64,000 bases of DNA from Strigamia acuminata. Its lineage: Eukaryota > Arthropoda > Chilopoda > Geophilomorpha > Linotaeniidae. A model generated the notes under the pieces. The model was not told where the DNA came from. It did not search any database and was given only the letters and a program-made list of their open reading frames with translations. The DNA lies in contig OX442314.1 of the NCBI GenBank assembly GCA_949358305.1, positions 45,826,581 through 45,890,580 of the forward strand. The letters are read 5' to 3'. Shown here piece after piece: positions 60,392 through 64,000 of the stretch. The position numbers and the translations under genes were made by a program. Every line of letters starts with the position of its first letter. Within the stretch, counting starts at the first letter, position 1.

Positions 60392-63300
60392 ATTAAAACA
60401 GACCCATTCGATTTCTCGGAATTTTCAGATGATTTATTTGAATTATCTAGAAAGGATCAGAAACCCCCACCAATTGTACTTGCAACCAAATTAAATAAGG
60501 AACTATTCAAGTGGGACGACTTGAACCTTGATTTAATTCCTACAGCAGAGCACGCCAACAGTAACACTGGCGGCGTGATGGAAGGATTCGACGCAATGAC
60601 GAAACAATTGGAGGGACTCAGCATCTTCAACCACGGTGGAAAGTGGAATGTGAAGAAATTCAGTAACCTCCGACGTTTAGATCAACGCGGAGTTACGGCA
60701 TTCGTGAAAACACTGACTGACCGACATTCTGACGACCCTCGTATGAGAGTTCAGATTGGAGGTTTGAAGTTCAATGCTCTAATGGACTCTGGTGCAACCC
60801 AGTGTTTCATTGGAATGCAACTTCTATCTCAAACCAACGCAGAACCCGATTATATCCAAGAATGTCCTCGGGGAATGCGAGTTTGTGCAGTAGGAATTAG
60901 TCACGTACCACTTGGACAAATTACACTTTGTGTCAAGTGGGCAGGCGGACTAAAATATACACCAATCAACTTTATTATCCTGAAACCTGGAGTATGTGAT
61001 CTTATCATTGGTCACAACTTCATGCGACGCGCCGGAATTGACCTAAGAGCGAAAAGAGGATCGTTCACATGCGATTCCATGCCTGGATGGTCGGCTCCCT
61101 ACGAAACTAGAGAGTCAGACTGTGAATTGGCACGTATCCGTACACTCGATGCTAATGGCGCCGAGACTCACACGCCTGCTGATTGGGCTGAAAAGCTTGT
61201 CGCAGACTGTGATAGTACGGACGAACGTAAGGACCAACTAAAAGCTGTCATTTTAGCAATAAAAGACGTTTTTAGGGACAAAGTAGGTTGCACCAACTTA
61301 GCCAAGCATAAAATCACTTTGAAAAAAGATGCGAAATGGCGAGTCCAACCTTATCGAATGTACAACCCGGCCAAGAAGGCCATAATGACGGAGTTAGTCG
61401 AGGAGTTGGAGGCCGATGATCTAATCGAGCCTGCAACTGGCCCGTACATCAGTCATCCTGTGATAGTAGCCAAACCAAACGGCAAATACCGTTTGTGTAT
61501 TGACTACCGTTGGCTTAACGCCATTTCAATACTCGACACAATACAAATGCCTAGTATCGACCTGTTAATCCACAGTACGAATAAGGCCAAGTATTTCACA
61601 TCATTGGATTTAACTCAGGGATATCATCAGATGGAAATGGAAGAGGAAGACAAGTGTAAAACTGCTTTCTACACACCGAAGGGAAATTATCAATTTAAAA
61701 GGATGCCCTTCGGTCTGTGCAACGCACCCTGTTCCTTCCAGAACTTGATGAGCAGAGTGATGGGTGACTCGCTGCATAAGCATGTCCTCGTCTACTTGGA
61801 TGATTTGATCATCTTCTCCCACTCCTGGAAAGAACACTTGGACCACATAAAGGACGTGTTAGAAAAGCTCCAAAAAGCTAATTTAACTATCAACAAGGCC
61901 AAATCAAAATTTGGAAGAACTTCACTAAAGTTCTTGGGTCATTATATCACACCGGAAGGTTTGAATGCTGACCCCGACAAAATCAAGTCAGTCAAGGAAT
62001 TCCCCGAACCCACCTGTTCAAAGGATATACAGAGGTTTCATGGTCTGTCCAATTTCTTTAGGAAGTTTATTCCTAATCATGCGGATATCGCTAGACCACT
62101 CACCTCAGTCATGCATAAAAATGCTGCTTTTGTGTGGGGCAAGGAACAGAAAGAGGCATTTGCAAAAATCAAAGAGATTTTGTGCGATAAGAAACAAGTT
62201 TTGCATATGCCCGATATGTCAAAACCTATGGTAGTAATGACTGACGCGTCCCATACAGGGCTCGGTGCAGTCCTCTGCCAGGATGTCGAAGTGTTCAACG
62301 AAAAAACACAAAAAATGATGATGGTCCCAAAACCCGTTGCTTATGCGAGCCGAGTTTTACGAGGGGCTGAAGAACGTTATTCCACTCCCGAACTGGAATG
62401 TTTGGCAGTTGTGTGGGCAGTTGATCGCTTCCGCCCATACTTGGAATACACGACGTTCACGCTGGAGTCGGATGCGCAAGCGTTAGGCTGGCTAATGAGA
62501 ACGCCGGAACCATCCGGCCGATTTGGACGCTGGGCAGTGAAAATCCAGTGCGGAGCATTCAAGATTGTGTTCAGAAAAGGCGCCCTGAACCAGGTAGCCG
62601 ACGCTCTATCAAGAGCGCCGTTATCTGCAATGGATACGCCTATTACCGATTACATTGAGCCGGTAGAAATTAACCAATTCTATCCTCTATGGACCGGTAA
62701 TAAGAAGACTCAAGTCATTCCAGTAGAAGGACGACGTCACTTTCTAACAAATGTGAATGTTCGTTTTAACGATTTCTCCGAATTAAATGAAGAAAATTCA
62801 AATAATTCTGGAGAAAAGGGGGAAGTGAATGAGAAAGGCAAAACGAAACATCAAACAACAGTATTTAGTGCATTAACCGATGTACTAAATCAAGTTCCCC
62901 CAACCCGAGCCGAAATAATCGCAGAACAATTGTTGGATGATGATTGTAAAAAGATTATGGCCCACTTGAAGTTAAGTGAGGAAGACCAAGAATTAGAGAC
63001 AGATCTAGACTGGCTAAATACCATAGCTGGATACTGTTTGGATGAAAGTGGGGAGGACGGCAGTAAAATGCTCATTTTCTTCCGTCCCACCTTTGAAGAG
63101 GAGTTGAACGACTCCGGAAATGGATTTAAGGCCGTGATTCCTAAATCTCTTGTAAGAAGAGCTTTATTTGCCTGTCACGGCCACCCCCTTTGTGGACATG
63201 CAGGAATGAGCAAGACTCTGGAAAGAGCAAAGCTCATTTATTATTGGCCAAAGATGACTAGAGATACGCGCAACTATGTCCGTGGTTGCCCGCATTGCCA

Positions 63301-64000
63301 GCAGTACAAGCCGAGCCAACACAGAAAACATCGAGCGGCTTACACTCCGCACAACATGACGAACCCATGGGAAACCGTGAGTATCGACTTGATGGGCCCC
63401 AAGCCCGCTGGTCGATCGAAGTTACAATGGATATTAGTGATAATAGACCATTGCACCAAATGGGTTGAAGTATTCGCGTTGACAAAGGCCTCTAGCGAGA
63501 GCATTGTCAACAAGATGAGTGACGTTTTTCATCGTTGGGGTTACCCCAAAAAGATATTGTCGGATAATGGAAGACAATTCGTGTCTACTGTCTATAGTGA
63601 TTTTTGTAAAAAACATCACATAGACATGGCACATGTCAGCCCTTATCATGCCTCGGCTAACCCGACAGAAAGGGCTAACCGTGACTTGAAGATGATGCTG
63701 GCAATTTATTCTGATGTGCACTCTCACTGGCCACGATTCTTGAACGAATTCGCGTTTGCCACGAGAACGGCCATCTCGGATGCAACCGGATTCAGCCCGA
63801 TGATGCTGAACACGGGAAGAACGGTACCACTACCATTCGATCCACGTATGGTGGAACACGGGGTAAAGTTCGATAAGAACAAACCCGAAGAATACGTACA
63901 TGGCATTCTGGATGTGCTTAGAAGAGCACATCAAGAAATGCACCGGAAAATCCAGGAGAATTATGTCCGACATGACAAGATTCACCGCAACAAATATCAT
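60356..64000 (+). CDS. Ty3/gypsy pol (protease-RT-RNase H-integrase), incomplete at window end
   Basis: Open in the -1 frame from 60356 to the window edge without a stop in the parts checked. Protease LMDSGATQCFIG (Asp at 60785). Reverse transcriptase from about 61,310: KYRLCIDYRWLN, TSLDLTQGYHQM, RMPFGLCNAP and VYLDDLIIF (YLDD at 61,793). RNase H from about 62,225: MTDASHTGLGAVL and STPELECLAVVWA. Integrase zinc finger H..H-x-C..C around 63,175-63,300 (GHPLCGHAGMSK, GCPHCQQYK), catalytic SIDLMG (63,386), LSDNGRQF (about 63,563) and NPTERANRDLK with Glu at about 63,667. The protein is made as a gag-pol fusion by frameshifting. Confidence 0.92.
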   Translation, partial: MLEGVEPTISAPIKTDPFDFSEFSDDLFELSRKDQKPPPIVLATKLNKELFKWDDLNLDLIPTAEHANSNTGGVMEGFDAMTKQLEGLSIFNHGGKWNVKKFSNLRRLDQRGVTAFVKTLTDRHSDDPRMRVQIGGLKFNALMDSGATQCFIGMQLLSQTNAEPDYIQECPRGMRVCAVGISHVPLGQITLCVKWAGGLKYTPINFIILKPGVCDLIIGHNFMRRAGIDLRAKRGSFTCDSMPGWSAPYETRESDCELARIRTLDANGAETHTPADWAEKLVADCDSTDERKDQLKAVILAIKDVFRDKVGCTNLAKHKITLKKDAKWRVQPYRMYNPAKKAIMTELVEELEADDLIEPATGPYISHPVIVAKPNGKYRLCIDYRWLNAISILDTIQMPSIDLLIHSTNKAKYFTSLDLTQGYHQMEMEEEDKCKTAFYTPKGNYQFKRMPFGLCNAPCSFQNLMSRVMGDSLHKHVLVYLDDLIIFSHSWKEHLDHIKDVLEKLQKANLTINKAKSKFGRTSLKFLGHYITPEGLNADPDKIKSVKEFPEPTCSKDIQRFHGLSNFFRKFIPNHADIARPLTSVMHKNAAFVWGKEQKEAFAKIKEILCDKKQVLHMPDMSKPMVVMTDASHTGLGAVLCQDVEVFNEKTQKMMMVPKPVAYASRVLRGAEERYSTPELECLAVVWAVDRFRPYLEYTTFTLESDAQALGWLMRTPEPSGRFGRWAVKIQCGAFKIVFRKGALNQVADALSRAPLSAMDTPITDYIEPVEINQFYPLWTGNKKTQVIPVEGRRHFLTNVNVRFNDFSELNEENSNNSGEKGEVNEKGKTKHQTTVFSALTDVLNQVPPTRAEIIAEQLLDDDCKKIMAHLKLSEEDQELETDLDWLNTIAGYCLDESGEDGSKMLIFFRPTFEEELNDSGNGFKAVIPKSLVRRALFACHGHPLCGHAGMSKTLERAKLIYYWPKMTRDTRNYVRGCPHCQQYKPSQHRKHRAAYTPHNMTNPWETVSIDLMGPKPAGRSKLQWILVIIDHCTKWVEVFALTKASSESIVNKMSDVFHRWGYPKKILSDNGRQFVSTVYSDFCKKHHIDMAHVSPYHASANPTERANRDLKMMLAIYSDVHSHWPRFLNEFAFATRTAISDATGFSPMMLNTGRTVPLPFDPRMVEHGVKFDKNKPEEYVHGILDVLRRAHQEMHRKIQENYVRHDKIHRNKYH

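Larger units (their letters stand above)
55095..64000 (+). mobile_element. Ty3/gypsy LTR retrotransposon, 3' end beyond window
   Basis: At least 8.9 kb: putative 5' LTR 55095-56608, tRNA-Gln primer site, 1.45-kb leader, gag, -1 frameshift signal, and pol open to the last base. All key catalytic motifs seen so far are intact. The 3' part of integrase, polypurine tract and 3' LTR lie outside the window, so LTR limits and age cannot be tested here. Confidence 0.88.

Overview
The window is animal nuclear DNA, almost certainly from an insect. It is AT-rich, has short GT..AG introns, a PDGF/VEGF-receptor-like tyrosine kinase gene, and BEL/Pao, copia and Ty3/gypsy retrotransposons whose primer sites match animal tRNA-Phe, tRNA-iMet and tRNA-Gln. 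I see no bacterial operons, prophage or CRISPR arrays.

Left arm (1-25,000): a tandemly duplicated accessory locus. Three minus-strand paralogues (about 204-1755, 2500-8883, 13457-14622) encode small secreted histidine-rich proteins, each assembled from 4-5 small exons whose phases agree. Downstream of copies B and C, and pointing the other way, lie near-identical promoters with a signal-peptide exon at about 10,350 and 17,180; a third related promoter lies at about 22,270. At 17,315-19,296 and 22,406-24,519 that exon splices to long di-cysteine (CC) galaxin-like bodies. At 10,492-11,605 the same promoter and signal exon lead instead into six small phase-compatible exons of a different Cys-containing protein, weakly reminiscent of odorant-binding proteins. 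A fourth signal exon at 24,840 is orphaned. A 1.57-kb, 12-bp minisatellite (19,611-21,180), open in all six frames, separates the two galaxin-like genes. Transposons decorate the locus: a BEL/Pao element with an internal pol deletion, a TA-target MITE with a matching empty site, a foldback element, a CAGGGTG-ended inverted-repeat element, a solo LTR and a hAT remnant.

Centre (28,439-42,919, minus): a 20-coding-exon Pvr/VEGFR-like receptor tyrosine kinase, reconstructed exon by exon with every phase consistent (about 1063 aa). It has a signal peptide, four Ig-type domains, one TM segment, a split kinase and a tail rich in YxN and YxxM motifs. Its introns hold several AT-rich minisatellites with units near 20 bp and one inverted-repeat-bounded element. 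A CpG-rich stretch at about 42,950-43,250 is the likely promoter.

Right arm (43,250-64,000): gene-poor DNA, then nested foldback and PIF/Harbinger-like elements, then a young non-autonomous copia element (identical 225-bp LTRs, 5-bp TSD) whose single ORF keeps gag and protease but replaces pol by a coiled-coil and basic tail. Last comes a Ty3/gypsy element running off the window. Its gag and pol are joined by a textbook -1 frameshift signal, and its putative LTR and leader form a dense array of short stem-loops.

All gene models rest on reading splice sites, frame and paralogue comparison by eye; no database or transcript evidence was available.
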